Shown here one piece after another: positions 25,475 to 35,531 of a DNA stretch of 64,000 nt. The first letter of the stretch is position 1, and each line of letters begins with the position of its first letter. The notes below the pieces were generated by a model, which worked only from the letters and a program-made list of their open reading frames with translations, searched no databases and was not told where the DNA came from. Made by a program: the position numbers and the translations under genes. The DNA comes from Sophora flavescens (Eukaryota > Streptophyta > Magnoliopsida > Fabales > Fabaceae). The DNA lies in contig CM061067.1 of assembly GCA_030762895.1 (NCBI GenBank), positions 53,779,667 through 53,843,666 on the forward strand, written 5' to 3'.

Positions 25475-26838
25475 TGATGAGTGTGATTTCACCTCATTTT
25501 TCATGTACATTTCTGCATGCATTTGCATATAAGTTAGGCCATTTTAGTTTGATTTTGGTTAATTTTTCCTTTGGAACAGATAAGGTGGTTTCTGTGTGTT
25601 GTTTTGCAGGATTTAATGGAAAAATGCCCAGAAATTAGCCTTGATGGAGCTTGGATGAAAAAGAGCCTGAAAAGAGAAGAAATTGAGCCAAGCAGAATTC
25701 TGGTGATTCGCCCCGCGAGCCTGGATTCGCCCCGCGACCCTGAAAGCTACCTGTTGGAGAAAATGCAAGCCTTTCTGGTTTGCCTCGGGAACCCATGTCT
25801 CGCCTCACGAGTCTGGAAACAGAAGCCATCACGCCCAGGCCCTGATGCCCCTCACGGGCGTATTGAAGAAAAACCTTTCGGTCTCGCGTCGCGAAGAAAC
25901 TCTCGCCTTGCGAGAGAACAATTCTCTGAAGCAGATTTTTAATATTCGCCTCGCGAGACATGTCTCGCCTCGCGAATGCGCGCAGCACTGACTGGTATAA
26001 GTTGCTGTTTTAGGGACAGAAAAACAGAGACTGAGGGGCGTGATTTCTTGGAACCAGAGGCCGTTTCTGGAGGATTACTCCCATGGAGTTTTCTTCATCC
26101 CTTCTCTCTTTCTCTTTTGTATTCTCATTTACCATGAGTAGTTAAGTCCCCTGTTGTTGGGGTTAGATGTAGCTTTTCTGAACTTGTTTGTATTTGATTT
26201 GGTTGTTTTAATGCAAGTCTCTATTTCTTTATGAGTATGTGATTCTGTGCTTAATGCTTTCCTTGGCTTAGCTACCCAGAGGAATGATATGTTGCTTTGA
26301 TAGACAATTGACAGATTGATGTTAAGGCATGCTCATGAATCATATGCCAAGTAGTTCAAGAATCTAGACATAGGTGTTGAATGCTTGCAATCTTATAAGT
26401 CTTGACTTAATGCAAAATCACAGATTAATCCACCTAAGACATTAGGGTTTGATTTGGGGTTTTAGGCTCAATGCACCTAAGACATTAGGCTTGAGTATTT
26501 TAGAAAAGGCTTGATTGTCATAATTGAATTAGGACTTGTGTTGATAACCATTTCATTGCAATTAAGGGAGGATTAGTGTAGTCTAACCCTAACAATCTTA
26601 GCCACATCTCTGTTTGCTTTCCAAGTGTTCGATAAAATTCCCAAAAGACCAAAAATATTGTTTTGCTTTCTTTATTTTCTGTTTTAATCTCTCATACTTT
26701 ATTTTAGTCTGAATAGTTGTTAAGCTTGTGAATTGGTAATTGACAACCGATCCATGTGGATACGATAACCGGTCTCACCACCGTATTACTTGATTGCGAC
26801 GAGGTGCACTTGCCTTTATATTTAAAAATCACGCATCA
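25475..26838. mobile_element. Solo-LTR-like insertion inside the 3' LTR
   Basis: A 1364-bp block absent from the sister LTR: position 25474 joins directly to 26839 when compared with about 36740. It is flanked by a perfect 5-bp duplication AGCAG (25470-25474 and 26839-26843). It starts TGATGAGTGTGATTT and ends AAATCACGCATCA, so it has TG...CA ends that also form short inverted repeats. No retroviral domain is present. Size, ends and 5-bp duplication suggest a solo LTR, probably Ty3/gypsy. It contains a cluster of TCGCCTCGCGA-like motifs (25705-25985). Confidence 0.78.
25705..25985. repeat. Cluster of CG-rich palindromic TCGCCTCGCGA-like motifs
   Basis: At least seven variants of TCGCC(C/T)CGCGA or its complement occur in 280 bases, e.g. 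TTCGCCCCGCGAGCC near 25709 and TTCGCCCCGCGACCC near 25727. A nearly palindromic pair, ATTCGCCTCGCGAGAC followed by ATGTCTCGCCTCGCGAAT, spans about 25944-25977. Surrounding DNA is AT-rich, so the CpG density is striking. They may be promoter elements of the LTR or methylation-dense sites; the function is unknown. Confidence 0.6.
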
Positions 26839-28229
26839 AGCAGCGCAGGGTGGATGACGCGGGTTGGGAGTGAGGCGGAGCTCTATGGCTGCGGTTCTGC
26901 GTGGCATGTGGTGTTGGTTCCATGGTTCCCAGGCTGCGGAGATGGCGGATGCGCCATGGACAGGGGTAGCGAGGCGCGGTTTGCGGCGGTCTGAGGGATG
27001 CGGATCTGCGTGTGGTAAGTGGAAGAGAAGACAGAGGCGATCTGTGGTGGTGGCCTGCGGTGGTCTTGCGATCTGAGGAGGAAGAAGGAGGATGTGGTGG
27101 CTGTGGGAATGAAGTGGGGTTGGAGCTCTTTTCTGTTTTTTTGTTGTTGGGTTGAAGAAGAGAAATGGTAGGAGGAAGATGAAGGTGGAAGGGTGAGGGT
27201 GATGGGTGATGTTGGCTGGGTATGGGTAAGTATGGGTTTATGGTGTTTGTTGGGTTTTGGGTGAAGGAGGAAGAAGGGTTGGAGTTAGGAGGAAGATGGA
27301 GATGGGTTCTTGGAGTGGGAGATGAAGATGATGGCTATGGGTGAAGGAGGAATAAGAGTTGGAGTTAGAAGGAAGATGGAGATGTGTGGGTTAGAGATGA
27401 GGAATGATGTGGGATGAAGATGAAGTTAAGAGGAAGAAAAGATGTGAAGTGTGGGGGGCTTTTTCTGTTTTTTTTTTTTTTGTGTTGTTATTGTTGGGTT
27501 GTTGAAGAAGATCAAGGATATCAGAGGAGAAGATGATGTTGATGGGTTTATGGTGTAGAGGAAAAAAATGGGAGAAGAATGACCAAATAATGGTCTGTGA
27601 AATGTTCGTCCCCCCCCCCCCCACTCTCTTCTTCTGCTCTTGAATTTATGCACATTCAAAGGAATAAGGATAAGTTCCCATCTGCCAGTTGTGGAGAAAG
27701 GGACCATTGATGGTGTTGCTACACTGGGAAAATCAGCTTTTGTTACGTGATGGCACAGGGTAGCAGGATGCACTATGCTATTATTTTTTGAAAAAAGCAC
27801 AAAGAACCAAAAGATAAAAGAAAGGAAAGCTGTCACACTAAGAAAGGAAAGGAAAATGACATTACACCTTAGACCAAACCTTTTTAGACTTCTTTTTCTT
27901 ATTTTGTTACTATTATCCTTTTTTAGTTTCATTAACAATCAAAAAGCTTTTTTTTTTCTTTTTTTCTTTTTATTTTTTGTTTCTTATTCAGAAGATTAAT
28001 TAAAAGATACCCGGACAAAATTAGGTGTTCACAACTGCCCCTCTTTACTTGTTTCTTATTTGATAATTGGTGTAACTATAGTTAACCTATTATCGTTATA
28101 AGAAACGAGTAAAGACATGAACTCCAATTTTGTTCGGGATATATTGACAAGCAAAAGGACCCGTGACTACAAACCAATTTCCTTTAAAGAACCCGCGGGT
28201 TAGATCGCCCCCTGAGGTATACACGTAAA

Positions 28230-29526
28230 AGCTTGCAGGGTGGATCGTCTGCCGAGCTTAAAAATAAAGATTAAGAGCTCACTGGGTGGATTGCCCGTCG
28301 GAAGCTTAAACAGAAAGATAAAAGAGCTTACGGGGTGGATTGCCCGTCAGAAGCTCGAACATAAAGATAAATGAGCTCACGGGGTGGATTGCCCGTCAGA
28401 AGCTCGCACTGAAAGATAAATGAGCTCACGGGGTGGATTGCCCGTCAGAAGGTCGCACTGAAAGATAAATGAGCTCACTGGGTGGATTGCCCGTCGGAAG
28501 CTTAAACAGAAAGATAAAAGAGCTTACGGGGTGGATTGCCCGTCAGAAGCTCGAACATAAAGATAAATGAGCTCACGGGGTGGATTGCCCGTCAGAAGCT
28601 CGCACTGAAAGATAAATGAGCTCACGGGGTGGATTGCCCGTCGGAAGCTTAAACAGAAAGATAAAAGAGCTTACGGGGTGGATTGCCCGTCTGAAGCTCG
28701 AACTGAAAGATAAAAGAGCCTACGGGGTGGATTGCCCGTCAGAAGCTCGAACTGAAAGATAAAAGAGCCTACGGGGTGGATTGCCCGTCAGAAGCTTGAA
28801 CAGAAAGACAAGAGAGCTTACGGGGTGGATTGCCCGTCAGAAGCTCAAACTGAAAGATAAAAGAGCTTACGGGGTGGATTGCCCGTCAGAAGCTCGAACT
28901 GAAAGATAAAAGAGCCTACGGGAAACTGAAAGATAAAAGAGCCTACGGGGTGGATTGCCCGTCAGAAGCTCGAACTGAAAGACAAATGAGCCTACGGGGT
29001 GGATTGCCCGTCAGGAGCTCGAACTGAAAGACGAAAGAGCTTACGGGGTGGATTGCCCGTCAGGAGCTCGAACTGAAAGATAAAAGAGCCTACGGGGTGG
29101 ATTGCCCGTCAGGAGCTCGAACTGAAAGATAAAAGAGCCTACGGGGTGGATTGCCCGTCAGGAGCTCGAACTGAAAGATAAAAGAGCTTACGGGGTGGAT
29201 TGCCCGTCAGAAGCTCGAACCGAAGATAAAAGAGCCTACGGGGTGGATTGCCCGTCAGGAGCTCGAACCGAAGATAAAAGAGCCTACGGGGTGGATTGCC
29301 CGTCAGGAGCTCGAACGGAAAGATAAAAGAGCCTACGGGGTGGATTGCCCGTCAGGAGCTCGAACTGAAAGATAAAAGAGCTTACGGTGTGGATTGCCCG
29401 TCAGAAGCTCGAACTGAAAGATAAAAGAGCCTACGGGGTGGATTGCCCGTCAGAATATCGAACTGAAAGATAAAAGAGCTTACGGGGTGGATTGCCCGTT
29501 AGAAGCTCGAACTGAAAGATAAAAAG
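28230..29526. repeat. Satellite-like tandem array A, 49-bp unit
   Basis: About 25-26 head-to-tail copies of a 49-bp unit of the form GAGCTTACGGGGTGGATTGC followed by CCGTCAGAAGCTCGAACTGA and AAGATAAAA. The first units (28230-28275) are diverged, one unit near 28912 is truncated, and variants GAGCTC/GAGCTT/GAGCCT are interspersed. The array starts about 200 bases inside the 3' LTR of the Tat/Ogre-like element, i.e. in its 3' untranslated region. There is no spacer diversity, so it is not CRISPR-like. Confidence 0.93.
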
Positions 29527-30935
29527 CTTGTGTGGTCTTATGCCTATAGGAGCCAATAAAGGTATAGCTTATGAGCCCTCTGCCCGTTAAAGCTAAACAA
29601 AACGAAGCTTACGAGGCCCTATGCCTGCTAAAGCTAACAAGACATGACTTTTGGGGCCGTGCCCGGTAAAGCCAAACTACAACAAAACAAAACTTAAGAG
29701 GCTCTATGCCTGCTAAAGCTGACAAGACATGACTTTTGGGGCCCTGTGCCCACTAAAGTCAAACTACAACAAAACAAAACTTAAGAGGCCGTATGCCTGC
29801 TAAAGCTGACAAGACATGACTTTTGGGGCCCTGTGCCCACTAAAGCCAAACTACAACAAAACAAAACTTAAGAGGCCCTATGCCTGCTAAAGCTAACAAG
29901 ACATGACTTTTGGGGCCCCGTGCCCGGTAAAGCCAAAATACAACAAAACAAAACTTAAGAGGCCCTATGCCTGCTAAAGCTGACAAGACATGACTTTTGG
30001 GGCCCTGTGCCCACTAAAGCCAAACTACAACAAAACAAAACTTAAGAGGTCATATGCCTGCTAAAGCTAATAAGACATGACTTTTGGGGCCCTGTGCCCG
30101 GTAAAGCCAAAATACAACAAAACAAAACTTAAGAGGCCCTATGCCTGCTAAGGCTGACAAGACATGACTTTTGGGGCCCTATGCTCACTAAAGCCAAACT
30201 ACAACAAAACAAAACAAAACTTAAGAGGCCCTATGCCTGCTAAAGCTGACAAGACATGACTTTTGGGGCCCTGTGCCTGCTAAAGCCAAACAAAACGAAG
30301 TTTATGAGGCCGTATGCCTACTAAAGCTAACAATAACATGACTTTTGGGGCCCTGTGCCCGCTAAAGCTGACAAGACATGACTTTTGGGGCCCTATGCTT
30401 ACTAAAGCCAAACTACAACAAAACAAAACTTAAGAGGCCATATGCCTACTAAAGCTAATAAGACATGACTTTTGGGGCCCTGTGCCCGCTAAAGCCAAAC
30501 TACAACAAAACAAAACTTAAGAGGTCATATGCCTGCTAAAGCTGACAAGACATGACTTTTGGGGCCCTGTGCCCGCTAAAGCCAAACTACAACAAAACAA
30601 AACTTAAGAGGCCATATGCCTGCTAAAGCTGACAAGACATGACTTTTGGGGCCCTGTGCCCGGTAAAGCCAAAATACAACAAAACAAAACTTAAGAGGCC
30701 CTATGCCTGCTAAAGCTGACAAGACATGACTTTTGGGGCCCTGTGCCCGCTAAAGCCGAACAAAACAAAGCTTATGAGGCCGTATGCCTGCTAAAGCTAA
30801 AAAGACATGACTTTTGGGGTCCTCTGCCCGCTAAAGCCAAACAAAACGAAGCTTATGAGGCCCTATGCCTGCTAAAGGTAACAATAACATGACTTTTGGG
30901 CCCTGTGCCCGCGAAAGTCGAACAAATGCAAGAAG
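29527..30935. repeat. Satellite-like tandem array B, 87-bp composite unit
   Basis: About 15 copies of an 87-bp unit built from two related half-units: TTAAGAGGCCCTATGCCTGC followed by TAAAGCTGACAAGACATGAC, and TTTTGGGGCCCTGTGCCC then ACTAAAGCCAAACTACAAC with a CAAAACAAAAC tail. Each half carries a GGCCC...TGCC...CTAAAGC core, so the unit is a higher-order dimer. Some copies lose the CAAAAC tail or swap halves (30300-30400, 30770-30930). It begins directly where array A ends. Confidence 0.9.
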
Positions 30936-33900
30936 TGATGTTGACTTTGTTGATGCATGAAATGATGAGACAATGCATGATATGAGATGACTTTTTTATT
31001 TGGTTGGTGAAAATCCTGTTTTTTTTTTTCTGTTTGATGCGTGAGATGCTTTTGATGAGTGATGCAGACCTTGATTATAATTTTTTTTTAATGTGTGATG
31101 CATGATATGCTTTTTATCAATGATGAAAAAAAAATCTGATTTTTTTTTTCTTTTTTGCAAACACCTCTTTGATCCTTGACTCCTTAGATTTTTTATTGCA
31201 GTCGAGATTGAGGATGAGCTGGAGTGAGACTCCTTGATTTCGATCATCACTTATTTGTTGAACCGATGTTTTACTTCTTGCCTGAGATATGCTTCTTTGT
31301 GATGATTATCCCAATTGGATGAGATTGCCTGATCAATCTTTCAAGGATGTGACTTGCCCCAGCCTTCTTGTATTGGGAGTTTTTCATGGCTTGTCCCCTT
31401 AAACTGCCCCGATTTATCAGTTTGAGGAGACTTCTTGTACTTTGTTTGTATTTGACCCTAATTTTTGCGTAGGTCGCTCTTTGCGAGTTTTCAACCTACC
31501 GGGTCGCTCTAACTTTTGCCCAGACTGCCTTTTCAGGTTTTCAGTCTAGCGAGCCTTTTTTGTTTACTTTTTATTTTCTTTTTCTTTTTGCTTTTGATTT
31601 TTCCTTTTTTTTTTTTTGACGTGGACAGTTTTGTCACCCTTATTTGTGAAGATCAAAGCTCTTGCTTGAATTGCCAACCGAGGATGCCACTTTCTTCCTC
31701 GTATTCAGAATTCTTCTGACCAGAGTTGTTCATCAAAGATTTACCATTAAACGGTTGAATTGTATCATTGAACTCATGTTTACCTTACCTGAAGCATCAT
31801 GTAACAAACATGCATGGATTCAAAAGTATGTCAGGAAAACCAATATGGCCTGAACAACTTCTCGCTCGGTGTTGGAAGTTGATAACTCAAATGGTATTCA
31901 AAAGGACAGGGGTGAAGTAAAACCTGCAAGAGGTGATGTGGGGGTCAAAAGAGTATTGTCCCATTTTGGTTTGATTTGATTTTGGATAGAAGGGATTCTG
32001 CTTACCAGAATTTTGTCTTAGTATCAGTCATGTGAAAATGAAATGGGCTTGTATGCCGCTTAAGAACAAAATTTCCCAGATAAAGACCTTTGAGAATGAA
32101 TTTACCCCAGTGTAGGGTTCCCAGAATGAAACTGCCCCAATGTAGGGCACTTGATATGGAAAACTTGAGAATGATGTTGCCCCAGTGTAGGGCATCCAAT
32201 AATGGAGATGCTCTAGAATAAGGTCCTTGAAAGCAAAGTTTTGCCCCATGTAGATCTTGCCCAAACTTTTGCCTAGACTGCCTATGAGGGTTTTCAGCCT
32301 AACAGGCTTTCTTTTTTTTTTTCATTCTTTTTGGATTTTTTTTAGAGGAGCAATCAATTAAAAACTAGAAGAGCACAAACTTTTTGTCTCAAAATGAAGT
32401 TGATGAAAAAGTAGCAATCATTCATTGATCAGAGTGGACTTTTTGAGGCTTGTAACGTGGCTAATGGTTGGGGGTCATGAAAAAAGGATATAAGGCTCAA
32501 ACAAATGTTTTAAGGTTGAATATGACCAAGGATCCATGTTCTTTTTCGGATTATTGAGAACATTTACTTTCTTCTTACTTTCCCCTTTTTTATCTATTTT
32601 ACATGAGGGTTTTTTTTATCCTCTTTCTTTCTTTTCTTTTTATTCTTCTTCTTCTTCTTCTTCTTCTTTTTTTTTAATTCTCTCTCTCTTTTCTTTTTTT
32701 TTACGCTTCATGATCACCATTTCCTTCTTGCTTGCCCCTTGTTTAGTGGTGATCCTTGTCCAAGGTTCTTTGAAGAAAATTTTCAGGCTCAAAAGGGGTA
32801 ACAAGGGATAATGATGATATTTTGCTAAGGGTAGAGAAAAAATGGCCAATCTTCATTTCAAATCATGATTGTTTATTTTTTTAAACTTTATTTTAGAGAC
32901 AAAGAGATGGTGCTCACAATGTGTTTATTTATTTGCTCCTCTTTTATTTTTATTATTTTCCTTCTTTCCCTTTTTTTTTGAAAAGGTATGGGCACATGTG
33001 AGCTTCATTGTTGACCACAAAGAACTTTCAAGAAAGTGGACCTTATTAACCAAACCAAAAAAGGTACTTGGGGAAGGAAAAGAAAGAAGGGAAGATGAGA
33101 TATGAGTATGACAAGAGAAACATTATGATGGGGATGGAGATGTAAAGAAAGGATGAGACAAGGTACGCATGCAAATCCATTACATTAATGCTTCAAGAAA
33201 GTGAAACATGGTTCAATTATCTCATGATAGAATACAACATAACCATTATGTCATGGTAAATCCCTGATAAGCAAATCTTGCCTTGATTGCTTAGAAATTC
33301 TCAAGACGGGGTCACAAAGTATTGCCTCTTTTCAATCACTAGGATGTGAATCTCTGGTGATGTTAGCATAGCCTTCATCTTGAACTCTCCATAGTCGATT
33401 GGAACTGTCCTTATCATGATTTCTTTCTTCCTCAGTCAGGGTCTTATTATCTTGAATTTGCATGATTTTCCAAAGATCGCTCCATAAGAGCTAGAATATG
33501 CGCTACCTGACTCTAGTAGGCTATATAAAATCCTTCACATTGACATCCAAACATCCATGATTAGGCAAAAGGTTGTGCCAACATTTTTCGGCCACTTGAG
33601 CAAATATTGTCTCCAGTTCCACCTCATGATCCAAGGTTTAGTTGACATTCTTTTTTATTGAAAGTGCAGTGGTTTACTTTTCTCCAGGAAAGGAGAATAA
33701 TGCATGAAATGCATGGAATGAATTATTTTTAATAAATGTTCAACTTAAGAAGAAATGAGTATATGAGATGCATAAAAAGATAAATTTTTTTTTGAGCCAA
33801 GTACTAGTGCGTGAGATGCATGAAATGAATTCTTTATGTTTTTTTTTAACTAGAGAATCGAATGAAAAAAGAGATTTTTTTTATAACAATGGCAATACAT

Positions 33901-34253
33901 GCGCTTTTTTTGAATGTATGAGATGAATGGTTTGTTTTTATATTGACCCAAAGAGGTATGAAATGCATGTAATGAATTATCATTTATCAATTTTCTTGAG
34001 AGATGCATGAAAAAATGAGATGAATGAAATTTTATTTTATTTTATTTCTTTTTTATCCAAGAGGTCAATGAAATTGATGCATAAGATGCATGAAGAAGTT
34101 TGAGTTTTTAATTTATTTATTTTTTCACCATATGCATGACATGATTTTTCTTTTAATTTTTTCTTCGCGTGGTTGGCATAGAAAGTAATTGATGCATGCA
34201 ATGCATGAAAAATGATTTTGTTTTTATTTCTTCATATTGACTCAAAAAATTAA
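30936..34253. other. Non-coding interior of the Tat/Ogre-like element
   Basis: No gag or pol homology is seen on either strand. The stretch is T-rich with many TGATGCATGAAATGA-type repeats (30940-31110 and 33690-34280). A module reading roughly TTTTGCCTAGACTGCC then TTTTCAGCCTA recurs at about 31450-31560 and 32260-32310. A degenerate short repeat CCCCAGTGTAGGG(C/T) is found at 32103-32205 with spacing of about 40-75 bases. Such open frames as exist are translations of these repeats. Confidence 0.7.
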
Positions 34254-34693
34254 TTAATGCATGAGATGCATGGATCATATTTTTTTTTTATTCTTCTACA
34301 AAAAATATGAATGAGTTACAAAAAATATGGATGAGCTAAAAATATATATACATATATGTGTGTGTGTGTGTGTGTGTGTTTACACAAGCCCATTTTTTTA
34401 TTTACAGAAATGCATGAGTTACAAAATATGAAGAATTTTTTTGTTTTTGTAAAAAACAAAAGGACTCGTATAAATCAATTTTTTCTTTTAGAGAAAAAAA
34501 TAAAAATGTGGATTTTTTTGACAAAAAATAAAATAAAAGACATGAAGATGGGTAAAGAAAAAAATGCTCCCTTTGTGTCCTAAGATTTAGGGTTGATTAA
34601 TGCATGAGATGCATGGATCATCTTTTTTTTTATTCTTCTACAAAAAATATGGATGAGTTACAAAAAATATGGATGAGCTAAAAGTATATATAC

Positions 34694-34725
<32 letters not shown>

Positions 34726-34943
34726 TTACACAAGCCCATTTTTTTATGTACAGAAATGCATGAGTTACAAAATATGAAGAATTTTTTTGTTTTTGTAAAA
34801 AACAAAAGGACTCGTATAAATCAATTTTTTCTTTTAGAGAAAAAAATAAAAATGTGGGTTTTTTTGACAAAAAATAAAATAAAAGACATGAAGATGGGTA
34901 AAGAAAAAAAATGCTCCCTTTGTGTCCTAAGATTTAGGGTTGA
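34254..34943. repeat. 343-bp tandem duplication with embedded (TG)n
   Basis: 34254-34596 is repeated nearly exactly at 34597-34943. Both begin TTAATGCATGAGATGCATGG, contain a (TG)n microsatellite of 20-24 bases and end near TAAGATTTAGGGTTGA. It lies close to the 5' LTR side of the minus-strand element. It encodes nothing recognisable; high identity suggests recent duplication. Confidence 0.88.
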
Positions 34944-35511
34944 CACACCTAAAGTCCTGATTTTAACAGGCTGGCCTCTAAGTTTGTTTTATCAGTGAAA
35001 ATTGGATAGGGTCTAGACTTCTAAAATCCATGGTCCTCTGATTGCCCCTATCCCGAAAGATAAGGATCCGACTCATGAGTCTAGCCACAAGTAGGGATAA
35101 ACCCTCTCAATATGACCATCCCATGATATCGGGTACAACCTGAGTGGTGAATCAACAAATATCAGGGAGGTACGAGACCTCTTCAATGACAATGTCGAGA
35201 CACCGCTTAATCCTTGAGTTTTGAGCAAGCTCGGGTATAGAGCCAAAAGTGTGTGCAAGTTGTGATAGTGATGTGTGTGATAGGAGCACACAAACCTTCA
35301 CAAAAACCTACTAAAATAAAACTACCCCAAACCTGCAAAAGGAACAAACAACACAAATACAAAAGTTCTCTACCCTAAGGTTGCAAGAATATACAAAAAC
35401 AGTTATGAAAGCATTAAAAAAGAAATAAAACAAAAAAAAAACGGTAAAACAAATATTTTCAAAGCTGTTAAAAAAAGCACAACCAACTATGACAGGCCTG
35501 ACTCTCAAAAA

Positions 35512-35529
35512 TCCCCAGTGGAGTCGCCA
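35512..35529 (-). other. Primer-binding site of the Tat/Ogre-like element
   Basis: Read on the minus strand this is TGGCGACTCCACTGGGGA, two bases after the end of the 5' LTR (35532). The leading TGG matches the CCA end of a tRNA. This sequence type is characteristic of Tat/Ogre-lineage gypsy elements and fixes the element's orientation. Confidence 0.8.
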
Positions 35530-35531
35530 GC

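Larger units (their letters stand above)
24264..28033 (-). repeat. 3' LTR of the Tat/Ogre-like element, itself interrupted
   Basis: On the plus strand it runs from TGTCGCGACCGTCCCGTCC to TTAGGTGTTCACA. Excluding the 1364-bp insert and duplicated AGCAG it is about 2.4 kb and aligns along its whole length with 35532-37966. It contains a (CGG)n tract near 25432-25446, a GGA/GAA-rich GC-richer stretch (26860-27450) and a poly-C run at about 27608-27622. Short ORFs in it are not gene-like. Confidence 0.88.

Noticed and set aside
25571..25942. 123-codon ORF and the opposite-strand ORF over the CpG palindrome cluster
   Set aside because: Open frames arise from the CG-rich repeats inside the solo-LTR-like insert; palindromic repeats give ORFs on both strands.
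26864..27076. 70-residue Arg/Gly/Ala-rich ORF, repeated almost identically at 36762-36974
   Set aside because: The two frames agree only because they are the same position in the two LTRs of one element. No domain and no start context were seen.
28230..30935. Regular repeats that might be read as a CRISPR array
   Set aside because: Repeats are contiguous with no unique spacers and lie inside an LTR retrotransposon of a plant genome.
32536..32811. Ser/Phe-rich hydrophobic ORF
   Set aside because: It is the translation of a (TTC)n and T-rich tract in a non-coding element interior.
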